From Rhizobiales bacterium SYSU XM002 (GTDB taxonomy: Bacteria > Pseudomonadota > Alphaproteobacteria > Rhizobiales > Beijerinckiaceae): a stretch of DNA of 64,000 bases. Numbering within the stretch: position 1 is the stretch's first letter; each line of letters starts with the position of its first letter. Positions 11,012-20,151 of the stretch are shown here, in pieces. The stretch lies in NCBI GenBank assembly GCA_009846685.1, contig VWVY01000002.1, forward strand, positions 533,634 through 597,633, written 5' to 3'. Below the pieces are notes generated by a model. That model ran no database searches, had not been told where the DNA came from, and saw only the letters and a list, made by a program, of their open reading frames with translations. A program made the translations under genes and the position numbers.

Positions 11012-12757
11012 ATGCGAAACGCGGTATCGGCGCTCCTCCAGCATGATTGGCGCGGCCTGCTTCACGGCGTCACCCGCACGCACTGGCGGGCGCTTCTGGC
11101 GCTCGCCATCGTCTCGCTCGTTTTCTTCGTGCCAGGCCAATTCAGCCTTCAGCCGATGGATCGTGACGAGCCGCGCTTCGCGCAGGCGTCGAAACAGATG
11201 CTGGAAACCGGCGATTTCGTCGACATCCGCTTTCAGGAAGAGGCGCGGCACAAGAAGCCCGTTGGAATTTATTGGCTTCAGGCCGCTGCCGTGAAGCTTG
11301 GCGCGGCAGCGGGCATCGACGATGCGAAGCGCGTGATCGGGCTCTACCGCATCCCCTCACTGCTCGGCGCGCTCGCGATGGTGCTGCTGACCTACTGGGC
11401 GGCGCTGGCGTTTCTCTCGCGGGAAGGCGCGCTGGTCTCGGCCTTGATGATGGCCGGCTCGGTGCTCCTCGGTGTCGAAGCGCGGCTTGCAAAGACCGAT
11501 GCCGTGCTCGGCGCTCTTTCCGTGGCAAGCCTCGGCTTTCTTGCTCGCGCCTATTTCGCCGCGCGAACGCCCGAAGCGTCGCCGACGCTCTCGCGCAACC
11601 TGTTGATCGCGTTCTGGGCGGTGATCGGCGCAGCGGTGCTCATCAAGGGGCCGATCACGCCTCTCGTGATCGCGCTGACGTTGATCGTCCTCGCCGTGCG
11701 CGACCGCTCGCTCGGCTGGTTCCGGACGATGCGCCCCGGCATGGGGCTGCTGATCGTCGCGCTGGTCGTTCTGCCGTGGCTTGCAATGATCCTGTCGAAG
11801 GCGGGTATGGCGTTCATCACCGAGTCCGTCGGCAAGGATATGCTCGCCAAGGTCGGCGGCGCGCAGGAGAAGCACGGCGCACCGCCCGGCAGCTATCTCG
11901 GCATTTTCTGGCTCACCTTCTGGCCGGTCGCGCCGCTGGCGTTGCTTGCCGCGCCCTTCGCCTTTCGTGAGCGCCGGGATGACGGCGTCGCGCTGCTGCT
12001 CGCCTGGATCGTGCCGTTCTGGCTGATCCTCGAGGCGGTGCCGACCAAGCTGCCGCACTACGTCCTCCCGCTCTATCCCGCGATCGCGATCCTGATCGTG
12101 CTGGCGGCGGAGCGCGGCGAACTGCTGAAGGCGCGCTGGGCGCAGGCGCTGGCGGCATTTCTGATGGTGCTGGTGCCGCTCGTCTTCTTGATCGGCGCGC
12201 CCGGCCTGTTCTATTTCGTCGAAGAGGGGGCACCTTTGCTGCGGCTGCCGTTCCTCGCGCTGCCGTTCCTGCTGATCGCCGCGCTCGTCGGCGGGTATGC
12301 GGCATGGCTGCTTTTCAGATCCGGAACACCGATCCACGCGATGCTGCTCGCCTTGTTCGCGTCGTTGTCGCTGACCTTCGGCGCCTATCTCTACGGATTG
12401 CCGATGCTCAAAGCCTTCAACCTCTCGCCGCGCCTCGCTGCCGCCGCGAAGGCGAGCGGCTGCGCTGACCCGACGTTCGCCTCCGTTGGCTACCGCGAAC
12501 CAAGCCTCGTCTTCCTCACCGATACGAAGATCCGGCTCGCGGATGCGAAGGATGCCGCCGCGTTCATCGAGGCCGAGGGCGTGGGTTGTCGCATCGCCTT
12601 CATCGAGCGCCAGCATGAGGAGGCGTTCCGTGCCGCCTTGCAGGGCAAGGCCGCGCCGGCGCTGGTGACGCGCGTGCGTGGCGTCAACATTAACGCGGCC
12701 GTGGACAAGCAGCGCAGGTTGCGCGTCCTCGACATCGCCGTCTATGTGCGGCGCTGA
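11012..12757 (+). CDS. ArnT/PMT-family lipid-linked glycosyltransferase
   Basis: Integral membrane glycosyltransferase (581 aa) of the GT-C fold, using polyprenyl-phosphate-linked sugars on the periplasmic face. After the first membrane span comes the diagnostic DRDEPRFAQASKQML acidic loop, then a KKPVGIYWLQ segment and some ten further hydrophobic spans, with a C-terminal soluble domain from about 480. I start at ATG 11012 because the 34 upstream codons resemble nothing and lie in the gap. It leads an operon with a GT2 enzyme and a LAB_N protein. This makes the pathway charge polyprenyl-P, flip it, then transfer the sugar to lipid A or LPS core, as in ArnC/ArnT or rhizobial Rgt systems. The sugar is unknown. 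Confidence 0.9.
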   Translation: MRNAVSALLQHDWRGLLHGVTRTHWRALLALAIVSLVFFVPGQFSLQPMDRDEPRFAQASKQMLETGDFVDIRFQEEARHKKPVGIYWLQAAAVKLGAAAGIDDAKRVIGLYRIPSLLGALAMVLLTYWAALAFLSREGALVSALMMAGSVLLGVEARLAKTDAVLGALSVASLGFLARAYFAARTPEASPTLSRNLLIAFWAVIGAAVLIKGPITPLVIALTLIVLAVRDRSLGWFRTMRPGMGLLIVALVVLPWLAMILSKAGMAFITESVGKDMLAKVGGAQEKHGAPPGSYLGIFWLTFWPVAPLALLAAPFAFRERRDDGVALLLAWIVPFWLILEAVPTKLPHYVLPLYPAIAILIVLAAERGELLKARWAQALAAFLMVLVPLVFLIGAPGLFYFVEEGAPLLRLPFLALPFLLIAALVGGYAAWLLFRSGTPIHAMLLALFASLSLTFGAYLYGLPMLKAFNLSPRLAAAAKASGCADPTFASVGYREPSLVFLTDTKIRLADAKDAAAFIEAEGVGCRIAFIERQHEEAFRAALQGKAAPALVTRVRGVNINAAVDKQRRLRVLDIAVYVRR

Positions 12758-12777
12758 GGCACGAAAGGGAGCCGGAC

Positions 12778-13536
12778 GTGGGCGAGAAGACCGAGAACAA
12801 CGACACCGCGATGCCGCTCGTTTCGGTGGTCGTGCCGGTGAAGAACGAGGAGGGTAATGTCGCCCCCCTTATCGCCGAGATCGCCGGCGCCTTCGAGAAT
12901 GGCGACACCCCGTTCGAGATGATCTTCGTCGATGACGGCTCGACCGACGAAACCCCGGTGATCCTCGCCAACCTGCGCGCGAGCTATCCCATGCTGCGCC
13001 AGTTGCGCCATGCGGAGAGTCGCGGGCAATCCGCCGCCATCCGCTCCGGCGTGCGGGCCGCGCGCGGCACCTATGTCGCGACGCTGGACGGTGACGGGCA
13101 GAACAACCCGGCCTTCATTCCGGCGATGATCGAGATCCTCAAGCGCAGCGAGGGGAGCGTCGGCATCGTGCAGGGGCAGCGCGTGGGCCGGAAGGATACG
13201 GCCTTCAAACGCTGGCAGTCGCGCATGGCGAACCGCATCCGCGGCGGCATCCTGAGGGATGGCACGCGCGATACCGGGTGCGGATTGAAGGCCTTTCCGC
13301 GCACGGTCTACCTCGAATTGCCATATTTCGACGCCATCCACCGCTTCATGCCCGCCCTCGTCAAACGCGAGGGCTACGAGATCGCCCATCTCGACGTCAT
13401 CGATCGCCCGCGCCATTCGGGCGTCTCGAATTACGGTTTCTGGGGGCGGCTCAAGGTCGGCATTCTCGATCTCGCCGGCGTCTGGTGGCTCATCAAGCGC
13501 AAGAAGCCGGCAGCCAAGGTAACGGAAGTCGTCTGA
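12778..13536 (+). CDS. Family 2 glycosyltransferase, polyprenyl-phosphate sugar synthase type
   Basis: Cytosolic GT-A glycosyltransferase (252 aa) of the DPM1/ArnC type that charges undecaprenyl phosphate with a sugar from a nucleotide donor. VSVVVPVKNEEGN starts the domain; DDGS (52-55) and the metal-binding DGD (104-106) are present, with the DTGCGLKAFPR acceptor loop and RHSGVSNYG near the end. Unlike ArnC it lacks a pair of C-terminal membrane helices. The start is GTG 12778 with AAAGGGAG 6-7 nt upstream. It sits 20 bp after the ArnT-like gene and overlaps the next gene by one base, so translation is coupled. Confidence 0.9.
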   Translation: MGEKTENNDTAMPLVSVVVPVKNEEGNVAPLIAEIAGAFENGDTPFEMIFVDDGSTDETPVILANLRASYPMLRQLRHAESRGQSAAIRSGVRAARGTYVATLDGDGQNNPAFIPAMIEILKRSEGSVGIVQGQRVGRKDTAFKRWQSRMANRIRGGILRDGTRDTGCGLKAFPRTVYLELPYFDAIHRFMPALVKREGYEIAHLDVIDRPRHSGVSNYGFWGRLKVGILDLAGVWWLIKRKKPAAKVTEVV

Positions 13537-13883
13537 TGCTGATCCAGCTGTCGCAAGGCCTCAACTCATTCCTGCACGATGTCTTCGTCACCAACTTCAC
13601 CTGGTGGGCGGCGATGGGCGTGTTCGGGCAGCTCTTCTTTGCTGCGCGCTTCATCGTACAGTGGATCGCCAGCGAGCGGGCCGGCCGGTCGGTCGTACCG
13701 CTCGCGTTCTGGTTCTTCTCGATTGGCGGCGCGGCGATCGTGCTCGCCTACGGCATCCACAAGCGCGACCCCGTCATCATTCTCGGGCAGGCGCTCTCGT
13801 TCCTGATCTATTTCCGCAACCTCGCGCTGATCGCCAAGGAACGTCGGGAACGCGGCAGGGTCGCGAGTCAGGGCGAGGAATAA
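13536..13883 (+). CDS. Lipid-A-disaccharide synthase N-terminal-like (LAB_N) small membrane protein
   Basis: A 115-residue protein with three predicted helices and the LAB_N signatures GQLFFAARFIVQW, WFFSIGG and GQALSFLIYFRNL, a domain also found before some LpxB catalytic domains. Stand-alone LAB_N proteins are commonly encoded with ArnC-type GT2 enzymes, where they may supply the membrane anchor this GT2 lacks (inference). The ATG at 13536 overlaps the upstream TGA by one base. A bidirectional terminator follows. Confidence 0.88.
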   Translation: MLIQLSQGLNSFLHDVFVTNFTWWAAMGVFGQLFFAARFIVQWIASERAGRSVVPLAFWFFSIGGAAIVLAYGIHKRDPVIILGQALSFLIYFRNLALIAKERRERGRVASQGEE

Positions 13884-13897
13884 GACGGCGAGGAATG

Positions 13898-13926
13898 AAA
13901 AAGGCGCGGAAATCCGTGCCTTTTTT
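13898..13926 (+). terminator. Bidirectional terminator between LAB_N gene and metC
   Basis: AAAAAGGCGCGGA at 13898-13910 pairs with TCCGTGCCTTTTT at 13913-13925 (one G-T), with A-run and T-run on the two sides. It serves both convergent genes. Confidence 0.85.
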
Positions 13927-13948
13927 GTTTTTTCGAACCGGCTGCGGT

Positions 13949-15136
13949 TCAGCGAACCTTTTCCATCGCCTTCAGGCCCGCTTCGAGATCGGCAAGCAGA
14001 TCCTTCGCCGATTCAAGGCCGATGTTGAGGCGCACGGCGCGTCCGCCGGGGCGGAACTCGGTTGCGCTGCGGTATTCCGTGCAGTCGAACGGCACGGCGA
14101 GACTTTCGTAGCCGCCCCAGGAATAGCCCATGCCGAACAGCTTGAGGCTGTCGAGGAAGGTTTCGACCTCCTTGTCGGTGTCGGCTGCGAGCACGATCGC
14201 GAAAAGACCGGATGCGCCCTTGAAATCGCGCTTGAAGAACGCGTGACCGGGGCAGGAGGGCAGGGCAGGGTGCAGCACGCGCCGAACCAGCGGGTTGCCT
14301 TCCAGTGCCTTCGCGATCTTGAGTGCATTGGCGCCCTGCTCGCGCAGGCGCAGCGGCATGGTGCGGAGGCCGCGCAGCACGAGGAAGATATCATCCGGCC
14401 CGAGATAGAGGCCGAGGTCTCCATGCGTCGCCTTCACGGCGGGGAACAGCGCCTTGTTGGCCGCGATCATGCCGATCAGCACGTCCGAGTGGCCGGAAGG
14501 GTATTTGGTCGCGGCGTTGATCGAGATATCGACGCCGTGATCGAGCGGGCGGAAAAGGAGGCCCGTCGCCCAGGTATTGTCGATCAGGGTCGTGATGCTG
14601 TGCTTTTTCGCAACCGCGACAATCGCCGGCACATCCTGTACCTCGAAGGTTTGCGAGCCGGGGCTTTCCATGAAGATCGCGCGCGTGTTCGGGCGGACGA
14701 GCGCCTCGATGCCCGCGCCGATCATCGGGTCGTAATAGGTCGTCTCGATCCCGTAACGCGTGAGGATATTGTCGCAGAAGGCGCGTGTCGGGCGATAAAC
14801 CGAGTCTACCATCAGCAGGTGATCACCGGCCTTGAGGCAGGAAAGCAGGGCCGTGGTGCAGGCCGAGGCGCCGGACGGGCAGACAACCGAGCCCGCAGCG
14901 CCTTCCAGTTCTGACCAGACCTCGTTCAGCGCATCCATCGTCGGGTTGCCTCGCCGGCCGTAGGTGTAGCGGTTGCGATGGGCGAGACAATCCGCCGCGT
15001 TCGCATAGACGACGGTCGATCCCCGGAACGGCGGGATGTTCACGAAGCCCAGCATTTCCTTCGTGTTATGGCCAGACACGATGAGGCGGGTTTCATCGTC
15101 AAGAAGATTTTTCTCTTCATTTGAGATGATCGACAT
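13949..15136 (-). CDS. metC: Cystathionine beta-lyase (Cys/Met metabolism PLP enzyme)
   Basis: PLP-dependent enzyme of the Cys/Met metabolism family, 395 aa; the variant seen in alphaproteobacteria is named cystathionine beta-lyase (cystathionine to homocysteine, pyruvate and ammonia). PLP lysine is Lys211 in NAATKYPSGHSD; the YGRRGNPT, PSGASA and LIDNTWATG segments are conserved. I choose ATG 15136, which has GAGGAA 6 nt upstream, over an ATG four codons earlier. Gamma-synthase or gamma-lyase activity within the family cannot be excluded. A 337-bp gap separates it from divergent aapJ. Confidence 0.88.
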   Translation of the reverse strand: MSIISNEEKNLLDDETRLIVSGHNTKEMLGFVNIPPFRGSTVVYANAADCLAHRNRYTYGRRGNPTMDALNEVWSELEGAAGSVVCPSGASACTTALLSCLKAGDHLLMVDSVYRPTRAFCDNILTRYGIETTYYDPMIGAGIEALVRPNTRAIFMESPGSQTFEVQDVPAIVAVAKKHSITTLIDNTWATGLLFRPLDHGVDISINAATKYPSGHSDVLIGMIAANKALFPAVKATHGDLGLYLGPDDIFLVLRGLRTMPLRLREQGANALKIAKALEGNPLVRRVLHPALPSCPGHAFFKRDFKGASGLFAIVLAADTDKEVETFLDSLKLFGMGYSWGGYESLAVPFDCTEYRSATEFRPGGRAVRLNIGLESAKDLLADLEAGLKAMEKVR

Positions 15137-15473
15137 AAATTTCCTCATTTCAAGATCGAAAGAAAAAGTGGTTCTGAATGAATTGTTATCACAGGGATAT
15201 TTTTCTGCAAGAGGCTTGCGCTGTTTGCTTTTGGGGCATCCCTGCCGGTTCCGCAGTCATTCTGTCCGGATTTGCAGTTCTTGGCGATGTTCTGCGCCTG
15301 ACTGAACCCGAGAAAACGCAGATTTTCCACGGCGAACATGCAAAAATTGCAATACGGCTTGACCTTTCGTCTGATATCGCCTGTCATAAAGGCTCTTGCC
15401 GGAAAGACCGCGCCTGTCTCGAAAAGGGAGGGCCCGGCGGCGGGAATAATGAAACACTCGGGGAGACGAGTTA
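15137..15473. other. 337-bp divergent region metC/aapJ
   Basis: No gene seen. It must hold the promoters of metC and aapJ. For aapJ a TTGACC at 15359-15364 is followed by AT-containing sequence (CATAAA) at a spacing slightly longer than ideal. The AT content is higher near 15140-15180, where the metC promoter is expected. aapJ itself has a GGGGAGA ribosome site. Confidence 0.35.
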
Positions 15474-16490
15474 ATGAAAAAAGTACTGATGTCGGTGGCC
15501 GTTGGCGCCGCAGTTGTGATGGCTGCCGGTGCGGCTTCCGCGCAAACCCTCAATCAGGTCAAGACCCGCGGCGAACTGCAGTGCGGCTCGAACACCGGTC
15601 TCGCGGGCTTCGGCCAGCCGGATGCGCAGGGCAACTGGTCGGGTCTCGACGTGGATCTGTGCCGTGCGATTTCCGCGGCTATCTTCAACGATCCGAAGAA
15701 GGTCAAGTTCGTCCCGCTGTCCTCGAAGGACCGGTTCACGGCCCTTCAGTCCGGTGAAGTCGACCTCCTGTCGCGCAACACCACCTGGACCATGTCGCGC
15801 GATACGTCGCTCGGCCTCGAGTTCGGCCCGGTCAACTACTATGACGGCCAGGGCTTCATGGTCCGCAAGAAGCTGAAGATCGCCTCGGCGATGGAGCTTT
15901 CGGGCGCCTCGGTCTGCTCGCAGCAGGGCACGACCACCGAGCTGAACCTCGCGGACTATTTCCGCGCCAACAAGCTCAAGTACGAGCCGGTGATTTTCGC
16001 GACCTCGGACGAGACCATCAAGGCCTATGACGCCGGTCGTTGCGACGTCTTCACGACCGACGCCTCGGGCCTCTACGCCGAGCGCCTCAAGCTCACGAAC
16101 CCGGACGATCACATCGTCCTGCCGGAGATCATCTCCAAGGAGCCGCTCGGGCCGGCCTGGCGCCACGGCGACAACCAGTGGGGTGACATCATCAAGTGGA
16201 CCCACTACGCGATGATCAACGCGGAAGAACTCGGCGTGACCTCGAAGAACGTCGATGAGATGCTGAAGTCCGCCAACCCGGAAATCAAGCGTCTGCTCGG
16301 CGCCGAGGGCAAGTTCGGTGAGGCCATCGGTCTGACGAACGACTGGGCCTACCGCATCATCAAGCACGTCGGCAACTACGGCGAGAGCTTCGAGCGCAAC
16401 GTTGGTGCTGGTTCGCGCCTGAAGATCGCCCGCGGCGTCAACGCGCTGTGGTCGAAGGGCGGCCTGCAGTACGCGCCGCCGGTTCGCTAA
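15474..16490 (+). CDS. aapJ: General L-amino acid ABC transporter, periplasmic binding protein
   Basis: Periplasmic receptor of the broad-specificity amino-acid importer AapJQMP known from Rhizobium. It has 338 residues with a signal peptide ending after residue 23 (ASA before Q24). The SBP-bac-3 pattern is clear: TLNQVKTRGELQCG, LDVDLCRAISAAIF, DLLSRNTTWTMSRD and QQGTTTELNL. A strong terminator lies directly downstream, which lets aapJ be made in excess over the membrane genes that follow 190 bp later. Confidence 0.96.
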   Translation: MKKVLMSVAVGAAVVMAAGAASAQTLNQVKTRGELQCGSNTGLAGFGQPDAQGNWSGLDVDLCRAISAAIFNDPKKVKFVPLSSKDRFTALQSGEVDLLSRNTTWTMSRDTSLGLEFGPVNYYDGQGFMVRKKLKIASAMELSGASVCSQQGTTTELNLADYFRANKLKYEPVIFATSDETIKAYDAGRCDVFTTDASGLYAERLKLTNPDDHIVLPEIISKEPLGPAWRHGDNQWGDIIKWTHYAMINAEELGVTSKNVDEMLKSANPEIKRLLGAEGKFGEAIGLTNDWAYRIIKHVGNYGESFERNVGAGSRLKIARGVNALWSKGGLQYAPPVR

Positions 16491-16502
16491 TCGCGTCTAT
16501 GC

Positions 16503-16533
16503 AAGGGGGATGACGCTCGTCGTCCCCCTTTTT
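16503..16533 (+). terminator. Terminator/attenuator between aapJ and aapQMP
   Basis: AAGGGGGATGACG at 16503-16515 pairs with CGTCGTCCCCCTT at 16518-16530 (one T-G) and runs into five Ts. Its place between the receptor gene and the membrane genes suggests differential expression; partial read-through or a separate promoter would supply aapQ. Confidence 0.9.
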
Positions 16534-16680
16534 CTATCCGGAATCTGACGGCAGAACGGTTCGATTCACCCCCGAAGAAGGGAGCGAGCCTCAACTTCCG
16601 GGCGGCTTTCGGCAGTGCGGCTCAGTCCGGCCGCATGACATTTCGGGGGGTGGGACCCCTGTTGAAGTGGGGAGACTTCA

Positions 16681-17889
16681 ATGAGTAGCAGCGACAACCG
16701 CGATCCGCGGTTCGCAGGGGGCGCGGAGAAACCGCGAGTCGCCTTCTGGAACGACCCGGAGAAGCGCGGCTATCTGTTTCAGATCGTTCTGTTCTTACTC
16801 GTCGGCTATTTGGTCTACATGGCCGGCTATAACGCGGTGGACAACCTTCAGAAACAGAAGATCGCCTCCGGTTTCGGCTTCTGGAACAACACGGCGGGCT
16901 TCGATATCGGTCAGCGCCTGATTTCCTATGAGACAACCTCGACATATGGCCGCGCCTTCTGGGTGGGGCTGCTCAACACGTTGCTGGTCGCGGTGGTGGG
17001 CATCTTCTTCGCCACGATCCTCGGGTTCGCGATCGGCGTTGCGCGCCTGTCGAAGAATTTCCTCGTCAACAAGCTGGCGACGATCTACGTCGAATTGATC
17101 CGCAACACCCCGCTGCTGCTGCAATTGCTGTTCTGGTACAACGCGGTGCTCAAGGCGCTGCCGGACGTCAAGGAATCCCTCGCCCTGCCGGGCGGCGCCT
17201 TCCTGAACACGCGCGGGCTCTTCTTCCCCGAGCCGGTTCCGGGCGACAAGTTCGAGGCCGTGATGTGGATTCTGGCTGCCGGTCTCGTCGGCTATTTCGC
17301 CTTCGGGCGCTGGGCCAAGAAGCGCCAGGCGGCGACGGGCCAGCAATCTCCGGTGCTCTGGGTTGGCCTCGGGCTGATCGTGGGCCTGCCCCTGCTGGCT
17401 TTTTTCGCGCTCGGCATGCCGTTGAGCTTCAATTTCCCGGACCTTGGCCGGTTCAATATCCGCGGTGGCGTGCAGATCTATCCCGAGTTCGTCGCGCTGA
17501 CGCTCGGCCTCGTGATCTATACTGCGGCCTTCATCGCCGAAGCGGTCCGTGCCGGCATCCAGGCCGTCTCCAAGGGGCAGACGGAAGCCTCCTACGCGCT
17601 CGGCCTACGGCCGGGGCCGACGCTCAACCTTGTCGTCATCCCGCAGGCGATGCGCGTCATCATCCCGCCGCTGACCTCGCAATACCTCAACCTCACCAAG
17701 AATTCGTCGCTGGCTGTCGCCATCGGGTACCCGGATCTGGTGCAGGTGTTCGCGGGCACAGTGCTCAACCAGACTGGTCAGGCTGTCGAAGTCATCGCCA
17801 TTACGATGGCGGTCTATCTGACGATCAGCCTCGTCACGTCGCTGGGCATGAACTGGTACAATGCGCGAAAAGCGCTGATCGAACGCTGA
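16681..17889 (+). CDS. aapQ: General L-amino acid ABC transporter, permease AapQ
   Basis: Inner-membrane permease, 402 aa, of the Aap importer. Alphaproteobacterial AapQ is longer than a typical amino-acid permease because of an N-terminal extension and a central insertion with two extra hydrophobic segments (about 195-255). The EAA-type loop is seen as EAVRAGIQAVSKGQTEASYALGL before PQAMRVIIPPL (split here for quoting: EAVRAGIQAV, KGQTEASYALGL). GGGGAGA lies 5-6 nt before the ATG. aapM starts 10 bp after the stop. Confidence 0.95.
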   Translation: MSSSDNRDPRFAGGAEKPRVAFWNDPEKRGYLFQIVLFLLVGYLVYMAGYNAVDNLQKQKIASGFGFWNNTAGFDIGQRLISYETTSTYGRAFWVGLLNTLLVAVVGIFFATILGFAIGVARLSKNFLVNKLATIYVELIRNTPLLLQLLFWYNAVLKALPDVKESLALPGGAFLNTRGLFFPEPVPGDKFEAVMWILAAGLVGYFAFGRWAKKRQAATGQQSPVLWVGLGLIVGLPLLAFFALGMPLSFNFPDLGRFNIRGGVQIYPEFVALTLGLVIYTAAFIAEAVRAGIQAVSKGQTEASYALGLRPGPTLNLVVIPQAMRVIIPPLTSQYLNLTKNSSLAVAIGYPDLVQVFAGTVLNQTGQAVEVIAITMAVYLTISLVTSLGMNWYNARKALIER

Positions 17890-17899
17890 GGAGGGGGAC

Positions 17900-19294
17900 A
17901 TGGAAGAAAATCTCGCTCCCGGCGCCGTCGCTGGCCAAACCGCCCCGACCGGCGCTCTCGCCCACGCCTACGTACAGAACGAGCCGATGCCACCCCTGCC
18001 GCCACCGGCGAGCATGGTCGGTATCGTCGGCTGGTTGCGGCAGAACCTGTTCTCGTCCATCGGCAACACGGTTCTCACCATCGTCGCTTTCCTGCTCGCG
18101 CTCTGGATCATTCCCGGGTTCATCCGCTTCCTGTTGACGGACGCGATCTGGACCGGAGCTGACCGTGATGCCTGCCTCGCAAAGGACGGCATCCTGCCCG
18201 GCGCCTGCTGGGCCTTCGTGAAGGACCGTATCGGCTTCTTTATCTACGGCTTCTACCCGGTCGAGGAGCGCTGGCGCGTCGACTTGTTCTTCGTGCTCGG
18301 CGCCATCGGCGTTACCTGGATGCTCTGGCTCAAGGCACCGCGTCGCGACATTGGCATGATCTATTTCCTGATCGCCCTGCCGTTGATTGTCTACGCGTTG
18401 CTGAGCGGCAAGAACCCGTTGGCGTTCCTCACCTACCCCTATGACCTTTTCAAGGGCGAGGGCTTGGTGCTCGGCATCCTGTTCGCCATTCTGTTCTTTC
18501 TCACCGGCTTTCTGGTCGCGCGGGCGAAAAACAAGGACGTCGGCCCGTCGATCATTGCCGGAAGCGCCAGCCTTCTGCTCCTGACCTGGGGCGGCAAGGC
18601 GATCGCTGGCATCTGGCCGCTGATCGGGCTGAGCTACGTCGACACTGCCAAGTGGGGCGGGTTGATGGTCACGCTGGTTGTCGCCGGCGTCGGCATCGTC
18701 GCCTCGCTGCCGCTCGGCATCCTGCTGGCGTTGGGGCGGCGCTCGAAACTGCCGGTGGTGAAGTTCTTCTCGGTGCTGTTCATCGAGTTCGTGCGCGGCG
18801 TGCCGCTGATTACCGTTCTGTTCATGGCCAACACGATGCTGCCGCTCTTCCTTCCGGAGGGCGTCGAGTTCGACAAGCTTCTGCGTGCGCTGGTCGGTAT
18901 CGGCCTCTTTGCCTCGGCCTACATGGCGGAGGTGGTGCGCGCCGGTCTTCAGGCCCTGCCGAAGGGGCAATACGAAGGCGCGATGGCGATGGGCCTCGGC
19001 TATTGGCAGATGATGCGTCTCATCGTTCTGCCGCAGGCGTTGAAGGTGACGATCCCGAACATCGTCAATACCTACATCGGTCTGTTCAAGGATACCTCGC
19101 TGCTGCTGATCGTCGGCATCTTCGACTTCCTCAAGGCAATCGAAACCGCCCGTATCGACCCGCAATGGGCTGCGCCGACGGTTTCGCCCACCGGCTACGC
19201 CTTCGCGGCGATCGTCTACTGGTTTTTCTGTTACGGCATGGCGAGTTACGCCCGCGCGACCGAGCGGCGCCTCTCCGCGGCTGACAAGAGGTAA
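17900..19294 (+). CDS. aapM: General L-amino acid ABC transporter, permease AapM
   Basis: Second inner-membrane permease of the importer, 464 aa, again with the long N-terminal region (about 1-240, several hydrophobic segments) typical of AapM before the canonical permease domain starting near GGLMVTLVVAGVGIV. The EAA loop includes EVVRAGLQALPKGQYEGAMA and PQALKVTIPNIVN. It has a very strong ribosome site (GAGGAGGGGG) and lies between aapQ and aapP, 12 bp before aapP. Confidence 0.95.
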   Translation: MEENLAPGAVAGQTAPTGALAHAYVQNEPMPPLPPPASMVGIVGWLRQNLFSSIGNTVLTIVAFLLALWIIPGFIRFLLTDAIWTGADRDACLAKDGILPGACWAFVKDRIGFFIYGFYPVEERWRVDLFFVLGAIGVTWMLWLKAPRRDIGMIYFLIALPLIVYALLSGKNPLAFLTYPYDLFKGEGLVLGILFAILFFLTGFLVARAKNKDVGPSIIAGSASLLLLTWGGKAIAGIWPLIGLSYVDTAKWGGLMVTLVVAGVGIVASLPLGILLALGRRSKLPVVKFFSVLFIEFVRGVPLITVLFMANTMLPLFLPEGVEFDKLLRALVGIGLFASAYMAEVVRAGLQALPKGQYEGAMAMGLGYWQMMRLIVLPQALKVTIPNIVNTYIGLFKDTSLLLIVGIFDFLKAIETARIDPQWAAPTVSPTGYAFAAIVYWFFCYGMASYARATERRLSAADKR

Positions 19295-19306
19295 GGGAGT
19301 AACCTC

Positions 19307-20077
19307 ATGGCTCAACTCAATCTGAAACCCTCGCCCCTCAAGAACGAGACCGCCGTCGAGATGATCGGCGTCAACAAGTGGTACGGCGAGTTCCACGTGC
19401 TGCGCGACGTCAATCTCAAGGTGACGCGCGGCGAGAAAATCGTCGTCTGCGGCCCCTCCGGTTCCGGCAAATCGACTATGATCCGCTGCATCAACCGGCT
19501 GGAGGAACACCAGAAGGGCTCGATCATCGTCGATGGCGTCGAACTCACCAACGACCTCAAGAAGATCGACGAAATCCGTCGTGACGTCGGCATGGTGTTC
19601 CAGCACTTCAACCTGTTCCCGCACCTTACCATCCTCGAAAACTGCACGCTCGCCCCGATCTGGGTGAAGAAGATGCCGAAGAAGGAGGCCGAGGAAACCG
19701 CGATGCACTATCTCACGCGCGTCAAGATCCCGGAGCAGGCCGGCAAGTATCCGGGCCAGCTTTCCGGTGGCCAGCAGCAGCGCGTGGCCATCGCCCGCTC
19801 GCTCTGCATGGCGCCGAAGATCATGCTGTTCGACGAGCCGACCTCGGCGCTCGATCCGGAAATGGTCAAGGAAGTGCTCGATACGATGGTGAGCCTCGCC
19901 GAAGAAGGCATGACGATGCTCTGCGTGACGCATGAAATGGGCTTCGCCCGGCAGGTCGCCGATCGCGTGATCTTCATGGATCAGGGGCAGATTGTCGAAA
20001 TGAACACTCCGGATGCGTTCTTCAAGAACCCGCAGCACGAGCGCACCAAGCTGTTCCTCAGCCAGATCCTGCACTGA
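19307..20077 (+). CDS. aapP: General L-amino acid ABC transporter, ATP-binding protein
   Basis: ATPase subunit, 256 aa, on the cytoplasmic face of the Aap importer. Walker [10 protein letters not shown] (49-57), the Q-loop [11 protein letters not shown], signature LSGGQQQR, Walker B with [10 protein letters not shown] and switch His in VTHEMGFAR are all intact. AAGGGAG precedes the ATG by 7 nt. It is the last gene of the operon; a perfect terminator follows at 20102. Confidence 0.97.
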   Translation: MAQLNLKPSPLKNETAVEMIGVNKWYGEFHVLRDVNLKVTRGEKIVVCGPSGSGKSTMIRCINRLEEHQKGSIIVDGVELTNDLKKIDEIRRDVGMVFQHFNLFPHLTILENCTLAPIWVKKMPKKEAEETAMHYLTRVKIPEQAGKYPGQLSGGQQQRVAIARSLCMAPKIMLFDEPTSALDPEMVKEVLDTMVSLAEEGMTMLCVTHEMGFARQVADRVIFMDQGQIVEMNTPDAFFKNPQHERTKLFLSQILH

Positions 20078-20101
20078 GGCAGGAGTGGTTTACGGAAATA
20101 G

Positions 20102-20127
20102 AAAAAGGCGCCGTGAGGCGCCTTTTT
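20102..20127 (+). terminator. Bidirectional terminator after aapP
   Basis: A perfect 11-bp stem: AAAAAGGCGCC (20102-20112), GTGA loop, GGCGCCTTTTT (20117-20127). It serves aapQMP and the convergent VOC gene. Confidence 0.93.
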
Positions 20128-20151
20128 GCTGTCCCATACGCTTGGCTTGGT

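Noticed and set aside
17834..20074. 746-codon open frame on the minus strand across aapQ-aapM-aapP
   Set aside because: Exactly antisense to three clear transporter genes; composition effect of GC-rich codons, no family resemblance.
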